In this document: positions 22,736 to 35,100 of the stretch, piece by piece
Position numbering within the stretch: the first letter of the stretch is position 1
Layout of the letters: the number at the start of each line of letters is the position of its first letter
Assembly (NCBI GenBank): GCA_016802295.1
Contig: JAESIW010000138.1
Location: 3,128,152-3,192,151 of the forward strand
Origin: Brachionus rotundiformis
Taxonomy: Eukaryota > Rotifera > Eurotatoria > Ploima > Brachionidae
Length of the DNA stretch: 64,000 bases
Reading direction: 5' to 3'
Program-made: the position numbers and the translations under genes
The notes under the pieces: generated by a model
Databases searched by the model: none
What the model saw: only the letters and a program-made list of their open reading frames with translations
Told to the model about the DNA's origin: nothing

Positions 22736-23180
22736 TTACGCTGTCATTTCACTTTTGGGAAAGACGTTTCTTCTTACATAAGACCATTTCAGATTTTCTT
22801 TAACTGGCTCATCTTTTGTCCACCATCCGACTTCGTTGGCACATGTCAAAGGTCGCTTTAAAGTTTGATGAGGCTCTTTGCAAATTTTAAATTTTTTTAA
22901 ATAAATAATATATAAATAAAATTCTTATATCTTTAAATTGTAAGTAGATTAAATTGTTAAATCTTTTTAATCAAGGAACGCACCAGTTACTCATTTATAT
23001 TAAATAAGATGAATCATTCAAATGCATACCTCGATTAATTCGAACATGTTTTGTTCTTAATTGATGAAACTTCAAATTTGAATCCAATTTTCTGATCGGA
23101 GGAAGGAACGCGTCATCTTTGGATTGATATTCTTTAATTTGGTTACTGTAACCAAGCATGGTCAAATTAAAAAAAGACAT
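22736..23180 (-). CDS. Small protein resembling sperm microtubule inner protein 11 (TEX49-like)
   Basis: Exons 23180-23030 and 22875-22736 join in phase 1 to give 96 aa. It starts MSFFNLTMLGYSNQ and contains LPPI, RPLTCANEVGWW and an end with FPKSEMTA. From memory these match, in the same order, the conserved points of vertebrate TEX49/SPMIP11 (FFNL-LGYQ, LPPI, PLTxAQ-WW, KSxMT), a microtubule inner protein of sperm axonemes. If right, it would sit inside doublet microtubules of cilia or flagella. The protein is shorter than TEX49 at both the middle and the C-terminus. No database comparison was possible, and another small axonemal protein family remains possible. Confidence 0.55.
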
Positions 23181-23447
23181 TTTATTATTTATTCTGAAAA
23201 TAATTTTTTTTTCTCAGCTCATATTTTGCAATAAGTTACTTAAAAAGAAGTTGTCATGGAGATAATTTCTATTTTAAAAAATGTTAAGAAAATAAAGTGA
23301 AATCAAAAAATATTACTATTTTAATTCACCTAATATAAATTTTATTAATCAAAACAAAAAAAAAATAGTTTAAAAGATATTTGCATCTATTTTTTGTCGT
23401 AAATATTCAAATCGAACATATTATACTAAAATGTATTATCATTCAGC

Positions 23448-26115
23448 CTATTGGAGCTTGTTGTATTTTGGAAAACAAAGACCAAACTTGTTTTCGATGC
23501 CAGCAAATGTGACTGTTGCCAATTTAAATCCACCGATATGCTCTGGATTTAACGAAGTAATTTCTGAATGCTTTATGTCTTTAGAAATATCGATTTGAGA
23601 TCCCTCTGGTTTTCGACCTCCAAAATCGACCCAGAACATTCTTTGAAGAAGTTCATAGGACAATAAAGTAACACCGAATTGAGGTGATGATCGGAAAACA
23701 CGTGCTAAAAATTTTTCACCATTTTATCAGATCAATGGTCTTTTAAATGATTAAATTTTACCTCCGCTTCCTTTCCAAAATGCTTTACCACCTTCTTCTT
23801 TGTAAATTTTAAACATAGCATCAATGACACCATTATATTGAGTTTGACCCTGTCTTTCTCTCACTTGAATTCTGGTCTTAATTACATCGGCAGGCGTACA
23901 CAAGCCGGCTGCTGGTACACCAGCTATCAAACCTGCATAAAACAAAGACATTATATTGTTGTGTCCATTTTCATCAGCTAATGCTTTTTTGACATGGCTG
24001 TAAGTTGGGAAGTAAATCATCGAAAATGGAATATCTCTTAGTAAGCATGCTTTGACACCCTTTTTTTAATATATATTTAGAAAATATCTTCGCTTTGTTT
24101 ATAAAAATTACTTTATAAAGACCAAAAAAGCCCAATTCTCGCACAATCTTAATTGTTCGTTCACTTCTTGCCAATGATTGAATTTCTCCAGCAACTTGCA
24201 TTCTAATTTTGACAATCTCCATTGGATTAGTGAAAATAACTTGACACCCGCCAGCCTTAAATATTTTTTTAGCATTGCCAAATAAGCTATCAGTAGTAAA
24301 ATACCATTCCACCAGCAATGACTTCACCATAAAGTGGTAAATCGCCAGTATATTGAACAAATTTATCTCTAACAAAGTCATTTACGGTGAGTTTAATGGC
24401 TTTTTCGGGAGCAACACCAATCAATTGGACAGTCAAACCCTTGTAAAGTCCCAAAATACCTTCGTGTCTTACCACTTTTTTAAAACAGTCCCAACTATTT
24501 CTGTACATTACTTCACCAACATAGGACTTAGATCGTTGATTTTGCATTCTAGTTTTGACCAAATCGATCGGATATACAGTAAATGCACCGATAGCTCCTG
24601 CGATGGAACCAAGTAAAAATCTGTATCCACTTTCCAAAAATTGCAATCCAATGTTTCTATTTTGGAAGATTTGTGTTTCTTCAGCTATCTTAGCACAAAC
24701 ACGATATGGCATTCTTTTTTCTTCTAGAGGGGCAATTTTTTCGATATCTTTTAGTGTAATTTTTCTTTTTAATTTTATATTAAAAAAACTTTAAAAACAA
24801 TATATCAATTAAAATATTTACTCATCATCTTTAAAACTTCTAATCATTGAAAATAAAATATTTATTTCGTATGGAGTAACCTGGGAGAACTGTTGTGCTT
24901 CTTTGAGAAGCTCACCTTAAATAATCTTAGGATTAAATAATGTTGGAAAAACTGTCACTGTGACAATTACCTTTGGATACTTCTGTGTTTGGATTCTCAT
25001 TAGAAACAGTCATATAAATCTTTTTGATTAGCTCCATATTATTGAGCAAGTAAATAAAGGCTACAAAATGAGGATATGTAATAACACTTTGATCGGTACT
25101 TTTTGTTATTAGCTATAAAAAATGTAATCATTGGAAAACAAAAATAAAAAAGATTGAAAAAAATAGTTATACCGCATCAATATTCTCGCGGACATAAGGA
25201 GATAATAAATTAGTTTTCATTTGTAAAAGAATAGTTTTAAAATTGGACGGTAAAATATAGCCTTTGTTTTGGCTATCGAATTTTTTAAATGCTTGCATAG
25301 CATGTTCCTCATGAAAATCCTGTAATTGAAGCAAAAAATAATTTAAAATAGTTTAATTTAGCAAGATTAGGTTACAAACATGAATTATTTGGGAAAATTC
25401 CTGGTAGTTTATTTGTCGTTGTTTGTCTTTGCCAAACAAATTGGACACAAAATCACTTTCAAAGTCAAATGGTATTAATTGGTTCAATATTGTGTGACTG
25501 AGTATCTCCTTAAAGTCGTCTGATATAAAATAATAACAAATTTGAAATTGATTAGCTAATTATTGGACACTTACTAAACGAAATTAGGCCTACACCACGA
25601 GTATCAAACAATTGAAAAGCTGTTTTGAACAAAACGTCTGGGGTGCACAGCAATTCTTCAAAAATTTTAAATTCATCATAAGTAATAAAGCTAAAATTAA
25701 AAAAAATATATGATAAAAAAGTTAATTTTTATATATAGTACCCATCCTTATTGACATCAACTAGGTTAGCCAATATTTTCAAAGTTTTTTGGTTGGCATC
25801 TTGTTCCGATAATAGGCCAAGATATTTTTGGATAAAATCTTCAGATTTTATGGCTTTTTGGTTCAAAACAGTATGTGTGGCATACTAAATTATATTATAA
25901 ATTAAAAATAATTATTACATTCTAAAAACGCTACCTTTTCGAATATGGTCCGTAATGCGTTATCATCAGCTCTTTCAACTAACAAGTCCTGAACCTTAAA
26001 AGTTCCACTAGATCGATCAATTTCCTATTTAAAAGACAAAAAATACTTTTGGCTTGCTGATTGGTATCGGCTCTAAGTGGATTTTTTTAGTTGTCTTTAT
26101 ATTTTCGCTCGACAT
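23448..26115 (-). CDS. Calcium-binding mitochondrial aspartate/glutamate carrier (aralar/citrin, SLC25A12/13)
   Basis: Twelve exons (26115-26047, 26024-25935, 25884-25742, 25690-25575, 25519-25380, 25319-25173, 25112-24971, 24915-24822, 24764-24305, 24255-24112, 24059-23762, 23704-23448) join in frame to 699 aa, against about 675 for human orthologues. The N-terminal half is an EF-hand regulatory domain with one canonical hand (DVNKDGFITYDEF, about 95-107) and degenerate ones (FDTRGVGLI, FDSQNKGYI). The C-terminal half has three mitochondrial-carrier repeats with YPIDLVKTRMQ, NPMEIVKIRMQ and TPADVIKTRIQ, ending with the family tail FAGIENKFGL. It exchanges matrix aspartate for cytosolic glutamate plus a proton across the inner membrane, feeding the malate-aspartate shuttle, with calcium acting on the intermembrane-space domain. 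Oddity: the first intron in this model is only 22 nt, so the first 23 residues are uncertain. Confidence 0.93.
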
Positions 26116-29100
26116 TTTTTAAAGTTAATTAACTTGATAAAATCTTGTCTAAAATTAATTGAAGTTTTTGATTAATATTTTTATTCAAAAAGATATGATC
26201 TATATAAAAATAGATTAAAACAAACTAAATTATTTAAGTTTTATTTTTATTTTTTTGTTGGAAATAAGTACATGTAAAAGTCTGAAATTGTAAACTATAA
26301 GCAAATAGAGAAAAAAAGTATTATAAATTTTATAAGAAATTTAAATTAACAACATTGCGTTTGCATTCTTTGAATGCGTGTTAAAAAATAAGTTTGGAAA
26401 TAAAAAGTTTTTTTTTGTTTTTGGTAAATCGGTCTATCAAAATTATCCTTAGCGTTTTCCTAAAAAAATATTACCTGTCTAAAAATGGATAGAAACTCAT
26501 TGTAGAAAAGTATTTACTATTGAAATGGCAAAAAATTAGATAAAAAAAATTTGTATATTTTAGAATAAAATTTAAAAATTATAGAAATAATTCTCTAAAT
26601 TTGTGTATAGATAATAGACTACTCTAACCAAGTATTCTAAAAGCTTTATCCGATTATTTACCGACAAAATGTGCAGCCTAATTATATGAGCTTTATTTTT
26701 GCATAAACTTATATTATAATATGATGATTTCTCAAAGCGTGGTAAAATAAAAATATTAATTGATCCAAAATGTTGTTGAATGCGTTTATGTTACATAAAT
26801 GACTTAAGTAGTAATTTTATATCCCGAGATTACCAAAAAAAAATTGATTAATTTGAATTTTTTGAGTTTTATTATTTTAAAAGTGCCGCGTTCGGCAAAA
26901 AAAGATAAGAATTTTTGCTTTTTCAAATTTTTTTATCATTAAAAAGAATTACCTTTATTTTGCCAAAAGCGTCTCAACCAAGGTACCAGATTAGAATCAA
27001 GAAAAAGTAAAAAGTTAATTTTGTAATAAATGAGTTAAGATTTTTTTTTATTAAAATATAATATAAGCGTAAATATTATTGATTAGATTTATTTCAAAAA
27101 TAAGATTCATTAAAATATTTGTATTATTTTATCAATAAGAAAACAAAACTTAATCGATTATAATAAATTAAAATATTATGCATTTTTTAACTAAATATCC
27201 AAGAAAAAAAATTTTATCTTGACATGTCTTTAATTTATACCCCTAAAGCACAATTTTAACTTAAAATAAATGAAAAAAGATTCACCTTTTTGATAAAAAA
27301 TTTCAAAATTGTAAAAAATAAAATTCCAATAAGCTTATTTATCAAATTTATCAAATTATCAAATTATATTTGAATATGCAATCTTTATTGATCTTTAGGA
27401 ATTTTTAGATTTTAATTTTTAACTTTTTATTTTCATGTGAAAAAAATTATATCTAAGTTCCTTGATTTTTCAAAAATATTCACAATCTGTCGTTCGAACT
27501 TATTAATCTATTTCTTTCTAATAAAAGAGAATGTCTATCTTAGTTCTTGGCAATTATGGCGATACTCAGTTAAGTCATCACTGATAAATGAAACGAAATG
27601 AAAATTATTATATGAATCGAAACATTAATTCAAAACATAAACCTAACATTGACCAAATGTTTTTTCTGTTTAATTATTTAAAAACTAAAGATAAAAAGTA
27701 AATCACCATTTTATCATTTTAAAAATAATTTCGGGTTGAAATAAATCAAATTTTAAATATTATTTTTCTAATTTTAGTTTATGATATCGTAAAATATTCT
27801 ATTGACTTAAAAAAATGATATAGTGATATAATAATTAATTTTAGTTCTTTAATTTATAAAAATAAATAAATTTAAGAATGATCATAAAAAGGAATAAAAA
27901 TTCGGTTATGTGACAAATTTTGAAAATTTTATTTGAAAACAATTATTTAAAGAATTTGTTTTATCAGATAAGAAAAAAAATGTAAAAGCCTCAAAAAGCA
28001 CATTTTAAAAATTAATGAGACAACTTAATCTTTTCACTTATTGATAACCGGTTCCTGCAATTTTTCAACTTATTTAATATATTTAAATTCATAATATTTC
28101 ATATATATTTTAATTAATTAATTGCAACCAAATTTTAAAAAATTTATCAAAATAGCTATAAAAAGTTTATTTTCTTTTCAATTTTACTTTCATAATTTCT
28201 TAGCAAAAATTTTATAGGAGGATTTAAAGCAATGATTTTATTACATAAAAATTTAAAATTGTATTGATTTTTTATTAGTTAGTATAAATGACGCCAGTTT
28301 AAGAATCAAAGTAACATGAGCTTCGAAATTCAATAATGTTCAGCTAATATAATGGTTATTAAATAAATTTTTTGTTTTTAATTAGACTTCATTTAAACAA
28401 ATAGATTTTAGTCATTAAAATTTTAAATTTCTTAAAGTGAAAAGCTTTATTCGATAAATAAAAGTATAAGCTTTTAAAATTGAATAAAAAAAGCCCTAAA
28501 TCCATTCCATTTAGAGCTAAAGTTTCATAGAGGAAATTAAAATTAAAACTAATACTCTTTTCCCATTGTATTGCTTTATTTGAAAACATCAGAATTCTAT
28601 TATTGAAAAATAAGCGACGCATTAATTTTGTTTGTTTTTAGCTAAGTCTTAGATCTGATAATTGTTTCAATTAAAAAAATGTACAATTTAAATAATTCAT
28701 ATAAAACTTTTATTTAATTTAAATCTAAATATTAAATAGAATTTGAGGAAAAGAATTTCCCTTTTTTTTAATTTCAGAATTTATTTAAATAAAAGAAGAC
28801 CCATGATTGATTTGTTCTTTGTTTTTCAGATTTATTTATTTTAGAACTTAAGCTTTTAAAATGTAAGAGCATTTTTCTTCCCTTAAATGTACTGAACATT
28901 TTGTTTTTAAATTTTCTTCTAAAAAATGTTTATTTAGTTATATTGGCAAATTATTGATTTAAAAGTGATATAGATTTCTGAATTATTTAAAGAACATATT
29001 TTCAAACAGAATCTCAAATTCTTTTGAAAATTGTCCTAATAGAATTATTCCTAAATTATTTTTAAGCTCCTTATTCTAATAAGTTTTTAGCAAAAATTTT

Positions 29101-32100
29101 CTCTTCCAGGAATTAAGAATAGGTAGAAAAAAAGTAAAAAAAGTGTGAGAATAAAAAATTATGATAGGTTTAATTTTTTTCATTTTCAAATCAATTCACT
29201 CAAAGTAGTTTGAGTTTAAATAGATAAAAATAATTTTCAACTTTTTTGATTTTAATTTTTAAGAAAGATTAATATATTTTTGGATATATTTATAAATAGT
29301 ATTTAATATCTTGCTAATTAAAGAATAATATTGAAAATTAGTGAAATAGAAATAAAAGGGATTTGATACATTTGTGAAACAATTATAGCAAATTATGGGC
29401 CCTTGTTTATATTTTTCCATACTTTAGTCATTTTTTTTAATAATATTCCCTAAAGAACTAAGTAAAATGGTTATTAAAGTAGTTTAGACTAAAAAGTAAA
29501 AAGAATTTTTGTTGAGAAAATTTTAAAAGGTTAGATAGAATATAAAAAAAATTAATACTAATAATGTTTTTTTAAATGTGTTTCCTTAGAAACTTATCCT
29601 TAGACCAATTTACTAATTTCAGTCAGATTTTATCATAATTAAACTTTATACCATTTGGAACCATTTTTAGCTATTTAAAGAAATTTAATAGCGTTTTGCT
29701 AATTAGTAAACAAATTAAGTTTATTCAAAATAAAAAATTAATTTTAAAACTTTGAATATTTATTTACCAATATCCAAAATTTGATAAAATAATAGTTAAA
29801 AAAACAGGTAAACAGCATAATTTTACACATATACTCTTTATAATTGAAATCGAATTTTTTTATACTTTTTAAAAGCAGTAAAAAAAATAAATAATTTAAA
29901 AATCGATTTGGGTTAGTAGAATTGGTGATTAAAACTAATTTATAAAAACAGTTTTGTTATACGCTATTGATAAATACTTGAAATAATTTGTTCAATAAAA
30001 TTAGACAATACAGTTTTAAATATTTTTTTATTAAAGACTATTTCATGATGGAGCAGCGAATATGTTTTAAATCTTCATAATTAGAAGGAAATTTAGGCCA
30101 TTAGAAAAATCAGGAAAATTTACAAATTTTGCATCCATTTTATGCCATAAGACCGGAAATATTATATCATATAAAATTAAAAAATTATCGAAAAAAAAAT
30201 TTATTAATTTAATATAAACGAAAATTACAAAATTTATTTATTTAGCCACATGATATATTCGAATTGATTAGATAAATCTTCAAATAAGTGCTTCTAATTA
30301 GGAAATAGAAACAAAATTTTGCTAATTAGATTTTCGGTCTGTGATTTTATTAAGCTAGTCATGTTTGCCAAAATTTGGTATGACAAATTGGCTCTCGACA
30401 ATTTATCTAAGTTCAACTTTAAGCACATTCAACTTGTCAACAATTTTAGTTAACAACATAAAATTTATGAGATAATTGGACAGTTATAAGTACATGACAA
30501 CAAGTGTTTATATGTTCCCATTCAATGACTAATAAAGTTTTCGATTGTAATCGAAAGCACATTAAATAAGTTTATATTGTTAAAAGAATTAAAGGCGTTT
30601 AGAAAAAATAAATCTAAATATTTTCAAAATATACATTTTTTATAAAAGTCTGCAAAAATATTTAATCTGTAAGAATGAATTTTATTTTCATTTGAGGTAC
30701 TGATGCGGCTTATTTGAATTCTGACGCAAGTAGGATCTCTGACATTAAAGATTTAAATTTTTTTAAAGACATTTGAATAGAAAAAATTTAAATTAGATAA
30801 TCTTTAAGTTGAATAGTGTTTTGTTATCATAGAAAAACCTTAAAAAAAACTCATAAGTATTTTCGTTTTTTTTTAAGTCAAACACATTTTTTTGTATGAA
30901 TGTAAGATATTTTAATAAATTTTAAATTGTATAAATACCCTGATTTCTAGATACAACAAAAAATAAAATAGATTTCTAAATCTCAAATTCAAATAGAGAC
31001 TTTTAATTTTACTAGTGAATCATAAAAATCATATATTTTTAAATTTTTCAGTTTTTGAACCATTCACTACTTGATTTACTATATTTTTTATCAAAATGTC
31101 TGCTTGAGATCAAATTTAATTAAATAAAACACATAAAACATAATATTAAACTTAAATTTAAGTTATTTTTAACAAATATTTTTCTATTCTCTAGGCAACT
31201 TTAAATCAGGAGGCAATTTTTGATATAATTATGATAGATAAGTGAGAGAGATGTTTGCTTAACAATAGTACTTTTATGGTTTGTTACAAAAATTTTATAT
31301 TACACTTTTTTCAATTATTATTAATTTGAAATTGCCTTTAAAAATACATACAAAGGAGGAGATTGTTATCCGTTTTCAAATATATCTATCAAACAAAATT
31401 TAAAGGGATATGAAATTATATTATCTAATCAAATTTACCTTATTGCCTAGCTAGCTCAGTTGATTTAGATATTGATAAAAATTAGTTTTTTTATGATAAA
31501 GGGAAAAAGCTCAAAAACTATTTTGATTAATTAAATAAAGTCGATTTTTTCCGAAAAGTAAGGATGCCAGTTTTAATAAATGATGTAGCTAGAAAAGTGT
31601 TCAAGAATTTTTTTTTTATCTAGAAAAAAATTAATAGATAATCTGTTTATTAAAGTATTTCAAGCGAAAATGATTTATTATTTAAGTTAATTAACTTTAT
31701 AAAATAATTTATTTACAAATTTTGGGAGAATAATCTAAAAAACTATTCGTAACATTTAAACTTTTTGTTTATTAACCTAATTAGAGTTAAATTCAAATCT
31801 TTGATTGTGCCAAAAGATCATTTTTTATTTAAATCTTTGTTCGAATAGATTGTAGGCTATTTATGATCTGCTTTTATTTAAATTTATATTTTAATTTTCC
31901 CTAATAAGACAAATATACTTTTTTTGCTAAATAACTTTGATTGGCATATAAAAAGATATATTTTTAATAACCAAAAAAGTTATTTATAAAGAAATCTTTA
32001 TTTTAGAAAGATGAGAAATATTTTGTTAAAATTATTATTTGTTAAAAAGAATTTCATTTTTTGTATAACATTTTTATTTTATATTTTTATATAAATTGAA

Positions 32101-35100
32101 CATATCTTAAGAGTTACCCATTTAAGTGAAAAATTAAAGATAAATTCCTTTAATTGGTTCTGTTAATAATTAGATCTAATTTAAAAAGATAAATTTCGAA
32201 TTTTTCTGTTCGTTGAAATGTAAAATAATTAATTTTATTATCATTGATATAAGAAAAATCTAACTTGGCCATAAAATTCTCAAATATACATTTGGATATA
32301 ATGGAAAATTTTCCAATTTAAAAATATACTAAGTCATTAAATATCTTATATATTTTACCAGAGTTTACATTCGAGACGCTTTTCAATAAGATAATTCCTA
32401 CAATTTGTGTATGTTTGTTTTAATCTAAACAATAAATAATCAAAATCAGACTAATGATCTTGATAAAGTTAAGTAATTGGAGCAATGATTCTAAAGATTG
32501 AAAGATTTTTGAATTTTTCGCCGACAGTTTAAATTTTTAAACCATATACACCTTGATTAAAGCTTTTATAATATAAAGAAAAATTAATGATTAGATTTTA
32601 CCTCAAATTAAGATTATAAGAAGCTTTTAACAAATACTCTTAAGGAAAAATAATTTTAGGAGTGTCCTAGCTGATAAATTAATACTTTTGTCTTTCAATA
32701 ATTTTTGTTTCATAAGCTTTGACTAATGGTAACAGCTATTCAAGATATTTTTGAAAAATGACAGATCTATCACTAGAAATAAGAATTATAAATGAGAATT
32801 ATATTCAATCAATTTAATCGCAATCTCAATTCTCTATTAATTATACTGAGGTATTTAGATTTATTTTCAAATTCATTTATTGAATAATAATTAATGTTTG
32901 ATTTCTTCCTTAATCCAAAATTTTATTAGAGTAGATTGAGCTTTAAGAAACATCTAATTATTTTCATTAGGTAATTCGGGATAATTTTAAAAAAATAAAT
33001 TTTTAGTTTTTTTTAATATCATATATGGTTAAAAGTGTTTAATAGATTTTTACAAAATGAATATGTATTTTCTTCAAGACGAATAATGTGAACGATTTCC
33101 TATTTCAAAATTAGAAAAAATATTAAATTAGTTATTTTTTTTCTAAAATATAAATAACATATTATTTATTTAAGATATAAAAAATTAAATCAAATTTGAT
33201 ATTTATAAACTATTCAAAAACGAAATAAGTTTCAACAATTTAAAGTAATTAAAAAGATATGAAATTTATCATGTTAGATTTTGGACTAAAAATAAACAAT
33301 ATTTCTTGACATGAAATGATTAGTAAAATATTTTAAACTTGTTAAATGATTAATAGTTAAAATGCATCAAAATTTAGAATTGTTTAATTTCTTAAAAGCT
33401 TTTCCCTTAAGACTAGGAAATCATTTTAACCCTCATGGTAAGAAAATCTACGTAATAATTCGATTTTTTCTTGTCGTTGTTAATCTGAATAGATGGTAGT
33501 CTTCATCCAATTTTAACTCAGAAAATTCATTTTAAACTGTTGAAAATCAAACTTGCCAAAAACAGGCTAATAATAAATTTGGTTGAAAGACAAGATATTG
33601 ATTTGTTTATAAAATTTAATAAGACTAGTCTAAATATAGATCTAAAAATAAATTTATATTAAACAAAGAAAAATAGGTTGGCTTTATAATTTTTTTAAAA
33701 CTGAATAAAGATGATTTTTTTTATCATATTAATTGCCATTTGCGTAAATTTATCCGATAATTTACTCATCAAACTTGTTTCGTCATCAAGATCATGATCT
33801 TAGAATTTTTGTAATTCGTATATTTGAAAAGAGAATTATGTTTTTTCTTCAATTTGATGTAATTTTAGTTTATAGCAAATTATTTCCTTCCCAAAAATAA
33901 AACCAAAAACAAAAACAATGCCAAGAAATAATTCGCAACATCATAACTTTTATTAAATACAAATAATAATTGAAGAAATTAATTTATTTTTTTAATTATT
34001 AGTAAATTAATAAAGAAAAATGTCGAAATATCGAAAAATCAATCTAATTTGTTCCCCGTTTGTCTAAATAGGGAAATAGATTGTTTCTTATGCTTTTTAT
34101 TTCATTTTAATTACATGCTACAAAGACTCGGTAATCAATTTGATTATTTCGGTAGTGACAACGAAAAAGAGCAATTTTTACTTAAGTAAATTCTAAAATG
34201 CTAGATTTATACAAATAAAGCTCAAAATTTTTATAATTATTCTTACTGGAATTTCTTTTAATTAATAATTTCATTTTATTCTACTTGTATCTTATTTTTT
34301 AAATTTATTTTTGCTGCTAAAAATAAATGTATCAATTTATAATTATGGATCAATACACTTAGATTAAAAGACAGTTATCATTTTAGTCCAGGGCTACGAT
34401 AAATTTAATCAAAATTAGTCAAGAGCATGCATTGAATCAATATTTTGAAAAAATTTCTTCCTGATGGAAAAAAATCAAGCCACGATTGTTAAAATTATCA
34501 AATTTATTTAGTTTATGAAAAAGATTCTTTAATTAGATTTTTTTGTGATAATTCTATTGAGATAAAAAAGAGAATAGTTTTCCATCGATTCTATAATCAC
34601 ATTAAGCCATAAATTTTATGAATAAATCAAATTTAAAATTGGATTTATTTATTTTTATCGAATTTTGAACGAATCATGCTTTCATTTTATTACATTTTAA
34701 TAATTATTTACAAGAATTTATCTAATATTTCTTTATTTTTAAGATTAAAAAATAATTTTTTATTTAGTTGTTTATAAATTTGAAAAGGATTAGATTAAAT
34801 TATTAAATGCTGACATCCCCAAGGTAATATGTGCTAGTCATAAATTTAAATGACGTGACACACGTTAATCGAGAGTCTTTTTAATTAAATTTAGCTAAAT
34901 TTGCGTTTAAAAATTTGATCAGCTAGTCTCTAAGCCTTGATTTCCCCCAATACCAAACAATTAAAACATTTAATTACAAGTATTTCATAATTCAAATCGA
35001 ACCATATTTTTCCAAATGTGAAGAATGTCTTTTTTTTCTTTGAAATCGATTATTTCATGCTAAAAATTAGACAGAATTCGGTATTGATAAAGGTTATTGG

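Noticed and set aside
23448..24712. Carrier as a short SLC25 protein
   Set aside because: The upstream exons encode EF hands in frame and the tail is specific to aspartate/glutamate carriers.
28389..28622. 77-codon minus-strand open frame in the gene desert
   Set aside because: Compositional; no motif, splice partners or conserved pattern.
31445..31470. tRNA-like start (GCCTAGCTAGCTCAGTTGAT)
   Set aside because: It resembles a tRNA D-arm and A box, but no B box, anticodon stem or acceptor partner follows.
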